Part shown: positions 55,069-63,966 of the stretch, one piece after another
How positions within the stretch are numbered: the stretch's first letter is position 1
How the letters are laid out: every line of letters starts with the position of its first letter
Notes under the pieces: model-generated
What the model was told of the DNA's origin: nothing
The model's database searches: none
What the model saw: the letters and a program-made list of their open reading frames with translations, nothing else
Made by a program: the position numbers and the translations under genes
Source: Lachnospiraceae bacterium
GTDB lineage: Bacteria > Bacillota > Clostridia > Lachnospirales > Lachnospiraceae
Assembly: GCA_902363825.1 (NCBI GenBank)
Contig: CABJBK010000015.1
Location: 3,629-67,628 of the forward strand
Length of the DNA: 64,000 bases
Reading direction: 5' to 3'

Positions 55069-55085
55069 ACCGACAGACTGACGGT
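55069..55085 (+). promoter_or_regulatory. Second TetR-type operator before the efflux genes
   Basis: ACCGACAGACTGACGGT differs from the tetR operator at 54320 in two positions, and lies 26 bp before the MFS start codon. Confidence 0.75.
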
Positions 55086-55110
55086 CAATAAAACAAGGAG
55101 GAGATGTAGA

Positions 55111-56349
55111 ATGCAACATCAGAATAGTAATTTCAAAAAATTTTTGCTGCTGTGGTCGGGAGAGCTGGTCTCCGCAGTCGGCGGCGGGCTTACGAGCTTT
55201 GGACTGGGAGTTTATGTGTTCACGCAGACCAACAGTGCCGCGAGCACAGCGCTTGTCACACTGTTGGCATTTCTGCCGACCTTATTACTGAGTGTTCCGG
55301 CGGGCGTGCTTGCGGACCGGTATGACCGAAGAGTGCTTATGATGATCGGGGATGGCTGCTCGGCGATCGGCGTCCTTTACATACTGATCTGTATGCTGCG
55401 GGGAGGAGCGGCGCTCTATCAGATCTGTATCGGTGTGATGATAAGTTCAGTCTTTTCCTCCCTGCTTGAGCCGTCCTACCGCGCAACAGTGACGGATCTT
55501 CTGACAAAGGAAGAATATTCCAAGGCAAGCGGGATGATCAGCATTGCGGGAAGTGCCAGATATCTGATCTCGCCGGTTCTTGCGGGGGCACTGCTCGCAG
55601 TCAGTGACATCAAACTCCTGTTGGTGATCGACATCAGTACGTTCTTCCTCACAGTGACTTCAACGGCGGTCGTGAAAAGGGCGATCCATGAGTCGAAAAA
55701 AGAGAGCAGAGAATCGTTTGGGGAGAGTTTAAAAATCGGATTTCGCGCGATCACAGACAGAAAAGGCGTATTGATGCTGATTTTGGTATCCTCGGTGATC
55801 ACCTGCTTTATGGGAGCTTTGCAGATCCTTGCGGAGCCGATGATCCTTGATTTTGCGGGAAGTGCCACGCTCGGAGTAGCAGAGACGCTCTGTGCCTCGG
55901 GAATGCTGGTATCCGGTGTGTTTCTCGGCGCGCGCGGGATCCGGAAAAATTATGTGAAGGTGCTGGTGACTGCCCTTATATTTGCAGGAATTGGCATGAT
56001 CGGCTTTGGATTAAAGGAAAATGTGATCGTCATCTGCGTATTCGGATTCCTCTTTTTCGCGGCTTTGCCGTTTGCAAACAACTGTCTGGATTATCTGGTG
56101 CGCACCAATATTCCGGATGAATTGCAGGGACGCGCCTGGGGCGTGATCGGATTTTTGTCGCAGATCGGCTATGTCGTGGCATATGGGATTTCCGGGATCG
56201 CTGCGGACGGGATCGCAAAGAAGATGGCGGTCGGCGTGGGAAGAGGCGCGGCAGTCGTGGTGATGGCGGCGGGGGTACTTCTTGTCGTGACGGCAGGATG
56301 CCTGTATCCGATCAGGAGTATCCGTGACCTGGAAAGGAGGAGCGCATGA
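55111..56349 (+). CDS. MFS transporter, efflux type
   Basis: 412 residues with 12 predicted helices. The loop between helices 2 and 3 reads PAGVLADRYDRRVLMMIGD, the usual MFS motif A. It is similar to the macrolide/enterobactin-type exporters (MefA/EntS). AGGAGG just before ATG 55111 fixes the start. The stop overlaps the next start (ATGA), so pump and ABC permease are translationally coupled. Drug or peptide export is likely; the substrate is unknown. Confidence 0.92.
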   Translation: MQHQNSNFKKFLLLWSGELVSAVGGGLTSFGLGVYVFTQTNSAASTALVTLLAFLPTLLLSVPAGVLADRYDRRVLMMIGDGCSAIGVLYILICMLRGGAALYQICIGVMISSVFSSLLEPSYRATVTDLLTKEEYSKASGMISIAGSARYLISPVLAGALLAVSDIKLLLVIDISTFFLTVTSTAVVKRAIHESKKESRESFGESLKIGFRAITDRKGVLMLILVSSVITCFMGALQILAEPMILDFAGSATLGVAETLCASGMLVSGVFLGARGIRKNYVKVLVTALIFAGIGMIGFGLKENVIVICVFGFLFFAALPFANNCLDYLVRTNIPDELQGRAWGVIGFLSQIGYVVAYGISGIAADGIAKKMAVGVGRGAAVVVMAAGVLLVVTAGCLYPIRSIRDLERRSA

Positions 56350-58589
56350 GAAAAAGACTGATCTTAAACGATATCAGAAAAAACAGACTGTTTACCGCAG
56401 CAACGGTGGCATTTATGACGGTCTCCGCCATGCTGTTTGCTCTGACGGTGCTTTTATCCGTCTCCCTGCTGTCCTCGATCCAGACGCTGATGGAGCAGGC
56501 AGAGACACCGGATTTTTTACAGATGCATGCGGGAACTGTAAAGGAAGAAGAAATAAGTGCGTTCGCAGAGGCACACCCGGAGGTGGAAGACTGGCAGGTC
56601 ATGCCTTTTTTAAATCTGGAAAACAGTAAGATCAGTCTGGGAGAGCATTCGCTGGCGGACAGTACACAGGATAATGGACTGTCCGTGCAGGGGCAGAGCT
56701 TTGACTATCTGGTCGATCTTACCAATGAACTTCCCAAAGTTTGGCCGGGTGAGGTCTTTGTCCCGATCTGTTACCGGGCACAGTATGAACTTGCGCCGGG
56801 CGATGTCATGCAGATCGGAAACCGGAAATTTACGATCGCCGGGTTTATCCGCGATTCCCAGATGAATTCCATGATGGCATCTTCCAAGCGCTTCCTGGTA
56901 AATGAAGCAGATTATGAAAGTATGCAAAAAGAGGGAACGGAGGAATATCTGATCGAATTCAGGCTGCATGAGGGAACGGATACCGGGGTGTTTGAAAATG
57001 CCTATAAGGAGGCAGGGCTTCCGGATAACGGACCCGCAGTCACAAAGCCGTTGATCCGCATGATGAACGCGTTGTCCGACGGGATGATGATCTTTGTCAT
57101 TTTGTTGGTCAGTGTGGTGGCAGTCATTATATCCGTGATCTGCATCCGTTTTCTGCTGCTGACCCGAATGGAAAAGGAACGAAAGGAAATGGGAATGCTC
57201 CGGGCGATCGGCATGGCAAAGGGTCAGATCCGTGGACTCTGGTTTGCAAAGTATGTGGCGTTTTCCGCGGCGGGAGCATTGATTGGTCTTCTTCTGACCG
57301 GTCTGGCACAAAAGCCGCTGACCGCGCAGATGCAGGAATTGTATGGCGGCGTGGCGATCGGTGGTTGGACCATATTCGGAGCGGTACTCGCGGTGCTGCT
57401 GGCAGAGGGGATCCTGCTTCTTGCGATACGGCGTATTTTAAAAAGAATGGAAAAACTGCCGGTGCTTTCCTGTCTGTATGATGTGCCGGAGCAAAAAAAG
57501 GGCAGGGAATACCGAAGTTATTTTCTGATCGCTGCGGTGGCGGCGGCATGTGCGTTTTTGATGCTGGTGCCGGCTAATCTGTATCACACGTTGGATTCGC
57601 CAGAGTTTGTGACCTATATGGGGATCGGGGATGCCGGACTCCGCATGGATATCCGGCAGACGGACGATATTGCGGGAGTGACAGCGCGGACGGCAGAGCA
57701 GCTTGCGGGAGATGCGGATGTAGAAAAGTATGTGGTGTTAAAAACGAGGTCGTATTCCATAGGTCTGCCGGATGGCAGTACGTCAGCACTTACGGTGGAA
57801 GAGGGCAATCACAATATATTTCCGGTCCGTTATGAAAAAGGAGAGGCACCGAAAGGAAAGGGACAGATCGCATTGTCTGCGCTGAATGCAAAAGAAACCG
57901 GTCTTACAGTCGGAGATTCTTTATTGCTCAATACGGAAAAAGGGGCAGAGAGATACACGGTGTGCGGGATCTATTCGGATATCACGAACGGAGGAAAAAC
58001 AGCGAAGGCCTGCCGGATCGCGGATGAGAAAGCACCGGTTATGTGGAGCGTTTTTTATGTTTCCTTAAAGGATCATGTCTCAGAAAAAACATGGATAAAC
58101 AAATATCAGCAGCCGGAGATTAAGGTAACAGACATTGCGGATTATGTGAAAGGAACATACGGGCAGACGCTAAAGGAGATCCGGCTGGCAGCGGTTGTGG
58201 CGACCGGCATATCGGCGGGGATCCTGTTTGTGGTGACAGCCCTGTTTCTGCGGCTGACCATAGAAAAGAACCGTTATGCCATTTCCTTAAAAAAAGCCAT
58301 TGGATTTTGCAGCAGGGATATAAAAAGAAGTTACCGGATCCGTGGATTTCTGCCTGCATTCTTCGGGATCGTGACGGGGATCCTTTTCGGAAACACCTGC
58401 GGGGAAAAGCTGTGCGGAAGCATTTTAACTTCGTTTGGTGCAGAAGGATTTTCCTTTGTCACGGACTGGCGGATGGTGTGCTTTTTAATCCCTGTGACAT
58501 TGTCGTTTGCGGCAGTGGCAGCAGTGGAAGCGGGAATATGGGAAATAAAGAATATCAGAGCATTTGAGTGCTGTATCGGAAAGGAGTAA
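56346..58589 (+). CDS. FtsX-type ABC transporter permease
   Basis: 747 residues with an N-terminal helix at about 17-40, an extracellular domain, a cluster of three helices (about 240-365), a helix near 387-403, another large extracellular region and a final set of helices. This is the two-FtsX-domain plan of MacB/BceB/YxdM-like permeases. Short cytoplasmic MEKERKEMGMLRAIGMAKGQ is the FtsX family signature. It works with the ATPase 3 bp downstream. Role is probably export or peptide-resistance signalling. Confidence 0.92.
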   Translation: MRKRLILNDIRKNRLFTAATVAFMTVSAMLFALTVLLSVSLLSSIQTLMEQAETPDFLQMHAGTVKEEEISAFAEAHPEVEDWQVMPFLNLENSKISLGEHSLADSTQDNGLSVQGQSFDYLVDLTNELPKVWPGEVFVPICYRAQYELAPGDVMQIGNRKFTIAGFIRDSQMNSMMASSKRFLVNEADYESMQKEGTEEYLIEFRLHEGTDTGVFENAYKEAGLPDNGPAVTKPLIRMMNALSDGMMIFVILLVSVVAVIISVICIRFLLLTRMEKERKEMGMLRAIGMAKGQIRGLWFAKYVAFSAAGALIGLLLTGLAQKPLTAQMQELYGGVAIGGWTIFGAVLAVLLAEGILLLAIRRILKRMEKLPVLSCLYDVPEQKKGREYRSYFLIAAVAAACAFLMLVPANLYHTLDSPEFVTYMGIGDAGLRMDIRQTDDIAGVTARTAEQLAGDADVEKYVVLKTRSYSIGLPDGSTSALTVEEGNHNIFPVRYEKGEAPKGKGQIALSALNAKETGLTVGDSLLLNTEKGAERYTVCGIYSDITNGGKTAKACRIADEKAPVMWSVFYVSLKDHVSEKTWINKYQQPEIKVTDIADYVKGTYGQTLKEIRLAAVVATGISAGILFVVTALFLRLTIEKNRYAISLKKAIGFCSRDIKRSYRIRGFLPAFFGIVTGILFGNTCGEKLCGSILTSFGAEGFSFVTDWRMVCFLIPVTLSFAAVAAVEAGIWEIKNIRAFECCIGKE

Positions 58590-58592
58590 GAC

Positions 58593-59345
58593 ATGAAAAA
58601 ACTGCTTGAAGTAAAGAATTTATGCAAAGATGGGATCTTACACCGGGTTTCCTTTGCCGTGGAAGCCGGGGAGATGGTGGCGGTCATGGGGCCGTCCGGC
58701 TCCGGAAAGTCCACACTTTTATATAATATCGCGGGACTCGATCAGCCGACGGCGGGAGAGGTATGGCTGGACGGAACAGAGATCGCGGGTCTCCCGGAGG
58801 ATGAAAAGGCGGCGCTTCGGCTGAACCAGATGGGATTTGTGTTCCAGCAGATGAACATGCTTTCCAATCTGAACCTGATCGATAATATTTTACTGCCGGC
58901 GGTGCAGGCACAAAAAGGGAAAAGAAACAAAACCAGATCAAAGGATGTGCTCATCCGGGACGCAAAAAACTGGATGAAAAAACTTTCCATCGAAGAACTG
59001 GCGGAGCGGGACATCACGCAGGTGTCCGGCGGACAGCTGCAGCGCGCGTGCATCTGCCGCAGCATGATAAACGCGCCAAAGATCCTGTTTGCGGATGAGC
59101 CGACCGGGGCACTTAACATGAGCGCGGCGGGAGAAGTCATGGATGAATTTGAGAGATTAAACAGCGCCGGGACAACGATCCTTATGGTGACACATGACAG
59201 CAGAGTGGCGGCAAGATGCGGGAGGATCCTGTATCTTTTAGATGGAAAGATCCGCGGGGAGTTAGAGCTTTCGGATCAAAAAAAGCAGACTGACATGGAA
59301 CGGATGAAATGCGTCGAAGCATGGCTTGGGAAGATGGGCTGGTGA
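58593..59345 (+). CDS. ABC ATPase (LolD/MacB type)
   Basis: 250 residues: Walker A GPSGSGKSTL, Q-loop FVFQQMNML, signature VSGGQLQRACICRSM, Walker B ILFADEPTGALNM and switch VTHDSR. It pairs with the FtsX-type permease directly upstream. AAAGGAG precedes the start. Last gene of the TetR-regulated operon. Confidence 0.96.
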   Translation: MKKLLEVKNLCKDGILHRVSFAVEAGEMVAVMGPSGSGKSTLLYNIAGLDQPTAGEVWLDGTEIAGLPEDEKAALRLNQMGFVFQQMNMLSNLNLIDNILLPAVQAQKGKRNKTRSKDVLIRDAKNWMKKLSIEELAERDITQVSGGQLQRACICRSMINAPKILFADEPTGALNMSAAGEVMDEFERLNSAGTTILMVTHDSRVAARCGRILYLLDGKIRGELELSDQKKQTDMERMKCVEAWLGKMGW

Positions 59346-59377
59346 GAAGAAAAGGATTGACAGAAACCGGACATTGT

Positions 59378-59543
59378 ATGGCGCAGTACGGGATCAAAAA
59401 GAAGATACCGTGGAAAGGTGGTCGTTTCAATCGTTGTTTTCCTTGTGTGGATTTTTGTGGTATCCTATATAAAGAATGTGGACGGAATCTCTTTGTTTGG
59501 AGATAGCTTACCTATAGGGAAAAGAAGGGGAGAAGAAAGATAA
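59378..59543 (+). pseudogene. Possible frameshifted small membrane protein
   Basis: An ATG at 59378 starts MAQYGIKKKIPWK. A shift of +1 near 59412 leads into VVVSIVVFLVWIFVVSY and then KNVDGISLFGDSL, ending at TAA 59541-59543, one base before the next gene. The join gives a basic start, one helix and a short polar tail, which looks like a real small membrane protein with one extra base. No good ribosome binding site is seen, so this is tentative. Otherwise the 199-bp gap holds nothing I recognise. Confidence 0.35.
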
Positions 59544-59544
59544 G

Positions 59545-60309
59545 ATGGGACAAAGAAGGCATGATATTGACAATTTAAGGACGTTTTGTATTTTGCTTCT
59601 GGTTCCTTATCATGCGGCAATGGCATTTAACTGCTGGGGAGAGGCAAATTATGTGTGGTTTTTACTGTATCTGTTCCTCATCAGCATGCTGGCGCTTGTG
59701 GTATCAAAATTGCAGGAAAAGTTTTTAAAACAGGTACATTGGAATACGCCGTCCGTGTGGAAAGTCTGGCTGTTCGGCCTGCTTCCGGTCATTGGGAAGC
59801 CGGTGCTTGACATAGGTGGAAAGAGTATCGGCGCGTATCTGATGTTTTTCCTTATCGGTTATTATGTATTTTACCGGGAAGATGTCACAGGTTTTTTGAA
59901 AAAATATTTCCCGCTTCATTTGGTGATCTTTCTGATCGCAGATCTTTTCAATGTCTATCTGTTCTGTTACTGCAAAGATCTGCATGCGGTTATGAATACG
60001 GTGTGCATGTTTGCGGCGCAGTGGTTTGGAATCCTTACTGTGGTTGGATTCTTTGCAAAATTTCTGAACTTTTCAAATGAGCGGACAGCATTTCTTTGCA
60101 AAAATTCGTTTGCTTTTTATATCTTGCATTTTGTATTTCTTGTGGCGGCACAGTTTTGTTTCAGCAGATATACGAGCAGTACGGTACTTCTTTTTCTGGT
60201 GCCGTGTGTGGTGGCGTATCTGGTTACGTTTTTGTGCTGCGTGCTGTTTTCACGGATGAAAAAGCGGGTGCTTAGTGGAGCAGGTAAAAGAGATGGCGTG
60301 AGAAAGTAA
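59545..60309 (+). CDS. Shortened acyltransferase-3 family membrane protein
   Basis: 254 residues and about eight helices, whereas acyltransferase-3/OpgC-like proteins usually have 350-400 residues. The N-terminus RRHDIDNLRTFCILLLVPYH has the conserved Asp-x-x-Arg and His of the family. After NCWGEANY the chain jumps to VWFLLYLFLISMLAL, which in full-length relatives follows about 100 residues later. The frame is kept, so an internal deletion is likely and activity is doubtful. AGAAGGGAGAAG precedes the start. Confidence 0.75.
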   Translation: MGQRRHDIDNLRTFCILLLVPYHAAMAFNCWGEANYVWFLLYLFLISMLALVVSKLQEKFLKQVHWNTPSVWKVWLFGLLPVIGKPVLDIGGKSIGAYLMFFLIGYYVFYREDVTGFLKKYFPLHLVIFLIADLFNVYLFCYCKDLHAVMNTVCMFAAQWFGILTVVGFFAKFLNFSNERTAFLCKNSFAFYILHFVFLVAAQFCFSRYTSSTVLLFLVPCVVAYLVTFLCCVLFSRMKKRVLSGAGKRDGVRK

Positions 60310-60354
60310 AAATAGAAGATGGTGGGAATGTGCCTGAAAACAGGATGTATGAGG

Positions 60355-60397
60355 AAATAAGGATCAGATGTGGAAACGTCTGGTTCTTATTTTTTTG
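60355..60397 (+). terminator. Intrinsic terminator
   Basis: AATAAGGATCAGA pairs (with two G-U pairs) with TCTGGTTCTTATT, loop of 10 nt, followed by a T-run. It ends the acyltransferase-like transcript. The rest of 60310-60585 holds the promoter at 60459. Confidence 0.8.
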
Positions 60398-60458
60398 GAA
60401 AATATGAGACGGGAGGGAAAAGGGGAGGCAGTTGTCGAAAATTGACGGAAAGATGGCG

Positions 60459-60487
60459 TTGTGGGGGAAAGAAGGGGGGATTATAAT
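60459..60487 (+). promoter_or_regulatory. Promoter of the helicase gene
   Basis: TTGTGG (60459-60464), a 17-bp spacer made almost only of G and A, and a perfect TATAAT (60482-60487). The G-rich spacer is unusual. Confidence 0.5.
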
Positions 60488-60585
60488 TGGATCAGGAGAG
60501 GCTTAAATTGCAGAGATATATGTATATGCGATCCGGGTAGATAGATGATAAGAAAGATAACAGAATAGTGAAGAGGAAAAGGTAA

Positions 60586-63500
60586 ATGAATGGTAAAGAA
60601 AATATTTTAAATGCATGGATTATGGTGGAACACCTATCAGAGGGTGATATTAATGTGCGAGATCAGTCGCTCAAAATGTTTGAAAATTTAGAAAAAGAAG
60701 ATTATTATACTTTGCTTTTAAATCAAATAAAAAAGAAGAAATTTAATCAATATCAAAAAGGAGGGGTCGTACTATACTTTGAGATTTTTAAATTTGAGGA
60801 AGTGGTGAGTGTACTACGCAAAAAATACCATTTAGAGCCGACCGATGAAGATATTCGCGTTGGGGATAAATTTAGTTTCGCATTGTGTTTTGATAAAAAT
60901 TTAAATTTATGCGATGAAATGACATTTCTAACCATAAGTGCATATATTCGGTGGCATAAAGAAATTGTGTCGAGAAATGTGTTCAGAGAATATGAAGCGA
61001 AATTCAAACTGATGATTTCACAGCTTTTTGAAGAGGAAGATGATAAAAAGAGTGGCTTTAATAAAGCAATTAGAGAGTTGTTAACAAGGTATAATGTAGA
61101 GATACAAAATTGCAGAATGCAGATAGTGAATAACATAGAGACTGATGCAACAAATTTACATTCTTTTTTTGTTGACGATCTGGAAAAAGCTAAGCTGATA
61201 AGAACAGAAAATCTAGAAAGTTATCTTTTGGGAAAAAGAGGAAAAAGAATTAATTTAGATAGCAAAAATGATTCTGTTAATTTTAATCCGGATGCTTTCT
61301 GTGACATTTTACAACCTAAGTATTATCCAATTGCGAGGTTCCCAAGTAATACAGAATTTTCATTGTCATTGATGCAACAGGTGGCAGTAAATCTGTCTAT
61401 TGGTTATGATAATAAGCAAATAAGAAGTGTAAATGGCCCCCCAGGAACGGGAAAGACAACATTATTGAAGGATATTTTTGCAGAATTGGTTGTGGAACAA
61501 GCGTTTGACATTGCCAATTTATCTAAAAAAGTCATAAAGGGGAATGCCAATACTATATATTATGAGAATGCTTCTATAGGAGAATTGCCGACTTTAATTA
61601 CGGAGAAAGGCATTATGGTTGCAAGTTCAAATAATAGTGCAGTACAGAATATTGTAAATGAAATTCCGCTTATAAAAGATATTGATAAAAAGTTAGTTGA
61701 AGAATTGAAAGCAGCAGACTATTTTACACGAATTTCGAATTCAAAGTTATCAACAAAATGGATTGAAGAAGGTGGGAAGAAAAAACCACAATTGATAATG
61801 GAGGATATTCCGGGAGAAGACAAATTTTGGGGACTTTTTTCGTTAGAAGGCGGGAAGGCTGATAATATGGCAAATATTATCACAAGCTTAAATCATATCG
61901 TTGAATACCTAGATAAGGAATACATTTCGGATGATGATGTATATGAGGAATTTATAAAACTATATAACTTTGTGGATAATAAAAAAGAGCAAATGCAAAT
62001 ATATGTTGTTAAGAGAGAAGAATATAAAGCATATTGTAAATGTTTAGAACAGTTAAAATATTCCTATTTAAGTGACCGTGAAATGAGGGAAAAAAGTTTA
62101 GGAGAGTTAATTGAGGAATGCAAAGAATATGGAGATAAACTTTGTGCTGACATTGAGAGATTACAAAAATACCAGAGAGATATTGAAGAAAGAAAGGCGA
62201 CTAACGAAAGGAACAGACAGAGTCTTGAAATATGCATACAGTCTTTACGAGAACAAAAGCCTTTCTTTTTGGCACCGCGTAAAGCAAAACGTGAATATAA
62301 GACCAGATTGGAGGAAATTAATCAACAACTTTTAGAGTGTGTGAATGAAAGTAATGAGATTACAAAAGAGAAAGGAAGAGGAGAACATAGTTTACAGGAA
62401 CTACAAAATGAGCATGAGGCGCTAATGTGTAAACAACAAAGAGAGCAACTAGAGTTTGATAAATGGGTTACGAAACAAGAGGAGAAAATATCAATCGTCG
62501 AACATCAGTGTGCTGTATACAAAAAAGAATTAGATGGGAAAATGATAAAAAATCTTGATATGAATTTAGAGTATGAAGAGTTGCAGGAATCAAACCCGTG
62601 GTTTGATGAGGAGTATCGAATTGCCCAATCGAAACTGTTTATTCTAGCCCTTAGAGTACGAAAACAGTTTTTGTATGAGAACAGAAAAAATATAAAGGCA
62701 GCCACGATAATTTGGAATAAACAGGATGAGTATTTAAACAAAAAGCATATTATAGTAGCAGCCTGGAATTGGATCAATATGGCGATCCCAGTAATAAGTT
62801 CAACGTTTGCTAGTTTCTCTCGCATGTGTAAAAATATAGACGCAGAAATGCTTGGTCATCTATTCATTGATGAAGCGGGTCAAGCATTACCCCAAGCAAG
62901 TGTGGGAGCGATATTTCGCAGTAAACATGTTATGGTAGTAGGAGATCCTTTGCAAATTAAACCGGTATTAACTTTGGATTCTAACGTGTTAAACATGTTA
63001 GGCGAACATTTTGAGGTATCAAAAAGGTATTTATCTAATACAGTATCCACACAAACTCTTGTAGATGAGATTAGCCAGTATGGTTTCTACAAGGGACACG
63101 ATGACTGGATTGGAATACCACTTTGGGTGCATAGAAGATGTAAATATCCTATGTTTACTATTTCAAACAAAATATCTTATGACGGATTGATGGTTCAAGG
63201 TAAGCCTGGAGATGGTAAAGCGGAGTGGTATGATATTGGAGGAACGGCGAACAATAAATATGTGAAAGAACAAGGGGAATTTTTAGTTCAAAAAATAAAA
63301 GAAATGATACAAGAAAATCCAAAGATAATAGATAAAAACGAAAAAGATATCATATATGTGATTACTCCGTTTTCAAATGTTGCATATCATCTGACGCAAG
63401 TATTAAAACAGATTCATTTTACTAGATATGATGAACATGGAAAACCAACAAATGTGGGGACTATCCATACATTTCAGGGAAAAGAAGCGCCGATTGTTTT

Positions 63501-63693
63501 TCTGGTATTAGGTGCAGATAAGAATAGTAGTGGTGCAGCGAGCTGGGCAGTGAGAGAGCCAAATATGATGAATGTTGCAGTAACCCGTGCAAAGGAAGAG
63601 TTTTATGCTATCGGCGATAAAAGTCTATATTTAAAATGTGATGTTGCAAAAGATACATATAAAATTATAGAACAGTATAAAAAAAGCATTTAG
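60586..63693 (+). CDS. SF1 helicase/ATPase (AAA_11/AAA_12, Dna2/Upf1-like) with coiled-coil insert
   Basis: 1035 residues. The N-terminal 270 residues are unknown and charged. Walker A is NGPPGTGKTTLLKDIF (about 285-300). A long helical, Glu/Lys-rich insert at about 460-680 predicts a coiled coil. Motif II is FIDEAGQALPQASVGAIF, motif III GDPLQIKPV, motif V TIHTFQGKEAPIVFLVLGAD and motif VI VAVTRAKEEF. It is a complete SF1 motor for RNA or DNA. No nuclease domain is obvious. Base use is much more AT-rich than the left neighbours, and an IS element follows. Similar stand-alone helicases occur in phage-defence islands; no partner gene is visible here, so defence is a guess. Confidence 0.88.
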   Translation: MNGKENILNAWIMVEHLSEGDINVRDQSLKMFENLEKEDYYTLLLNQIKKKKFNQYQKGGVVLYFEIFKFEEVVSVLRKKYHLEPTDEDIRVGDKFSFALCFDKNLNLCDEMTFLTISAYIRWHKEIVSRNVFREYEAKFKLMISQLFEEEDDKKSGFNKAIRELLTRYNVEIQNCRMQIVNNIETDATNLHSFFVDDLEKAKLIRTENLESYLLGKRGKRINLDSKNDSVNFNPDAFCDILQPKYYPIARFPSNTEFSLSLMQQVAVNLSIGYDNKQIRSVNGPPGTGKTTLLKDIFAELVVEQAFDIANLSKKVIKGNANTIYYENASIGELPTLITEKGIMVASSNNSAVQNIVNEIPLIKDIDKKLVEELKAADYFTRISNSKLSTKWIEEGGKKKPQLIMEDIPGEDKFWGLFSLEGGKADNMANIITSLNHIVEYLDKEYISDDDVYEEFIKLYNFVDNKKEQMQIYVVKREEYKAYCKCLEQLKYSYLSDREMREKSLGELIEECKEYGDKLCADIERLQKYQRDIEERKATNERNRQSLEICIQSLREQKPFFLAPRKAKREYKTRLEEINQQLLECVNESNEITKEKGRGEHSLQELQNEHEALMCKQQREQLEFDKWVTKQEEKISIVEHQCAVYKKELDGKMIKNLDMNLEYEELQESNPWFDEEYRIAQSKLFILALRVRKQFLYENRKNIKAATIIWNKQDEYLNKKHIIVAAWNWINMAIPVISSTFASFSRMCKNIDAEMLGHLFIDEAGQALPQASVGAIFRSKHVMVVGDPLQIKPVLTLDSNVLNMLGEHFEVSKRYLSNTVSTQTLVDEISQYGFYKGHDDWIGIPLWVHRRCKYPMFTISNKISYDGLMVQGKPGDGKAEWYDIGGTANNKYVKEQGEFLVQKIKEMIQENPKIIDKNEKDIIYVITPFSNVAYHLTQVLKQIHFTRYDEHGKPTNVGTIHTFQGKEAPIVFLVLGADKNSSGAASWAVREPNMMNVAVTRAKEEFYAIGDKSLYLKCDVAKDTYKIIEQYKKSI

Positions 63694-63737
63694 AGTTGGT
63701 TGGAAATTAGTTGATATATATAATAAGTAATTTAAAA

Positions 63738-63875
63738 ATGGAAAGGTTTGAACTTTTGAATGTAAAAGAGGCATAAAAAGAAAAAAATATCGAACTCCCG
63801 ATGATGAGAGATTTTCAAAAGGCTATAGGCGAGTATCTTGTTGGCGGAGCAAAACGTTTGAAATCACCAATCTAA
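63738..63875 (+). pseudogene. Possible short degraded reading frame
   Basis: MERFELLNVKEA is followed by a TAA, then the same frame continues KEKNIELPMMRDFQKAIGEY, LVGGAKRLKSPI and stop. The composition looks protein-like on both sides of the stop. No ribosome binding site is seen. It may be the remnant of a small gene next to the helicase, or chance. Confidence 0.25.
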
Positions 63876-63916
63876 GTCTCTGTGTGATGGTTAAGGAGTA
63901 TCCCAAAGTTTGTGTA

Positions 63917-63960
63917 AACCTCCAAACTGATGTAAGATAAAATTACTCAGTTTGGAGGTT
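63917..63960 (+). repeat. Hairpin that buries the transposase ribosome binding site
   Basis: AACCTCCAAACTGA (63917-63930) and TCAGTTTGGAGGTT (63947-63960) form a perfect 14-bp stem with a 16-nt loop. The GGAGG used by the following ATG lies in the right arm. Transcripts from outside the element would hide it. Confidence 0.8.
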
Positions 63961-63966
63961 ATTTTT

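Noticed and set aside
60441..60446. TTGACG as the -35 of the helicase promoter
   Set aside because: The distance to the TATAAT at 60482 is about 35 bp; TTGTGG at 60459 has the correct 17-bp spacing.
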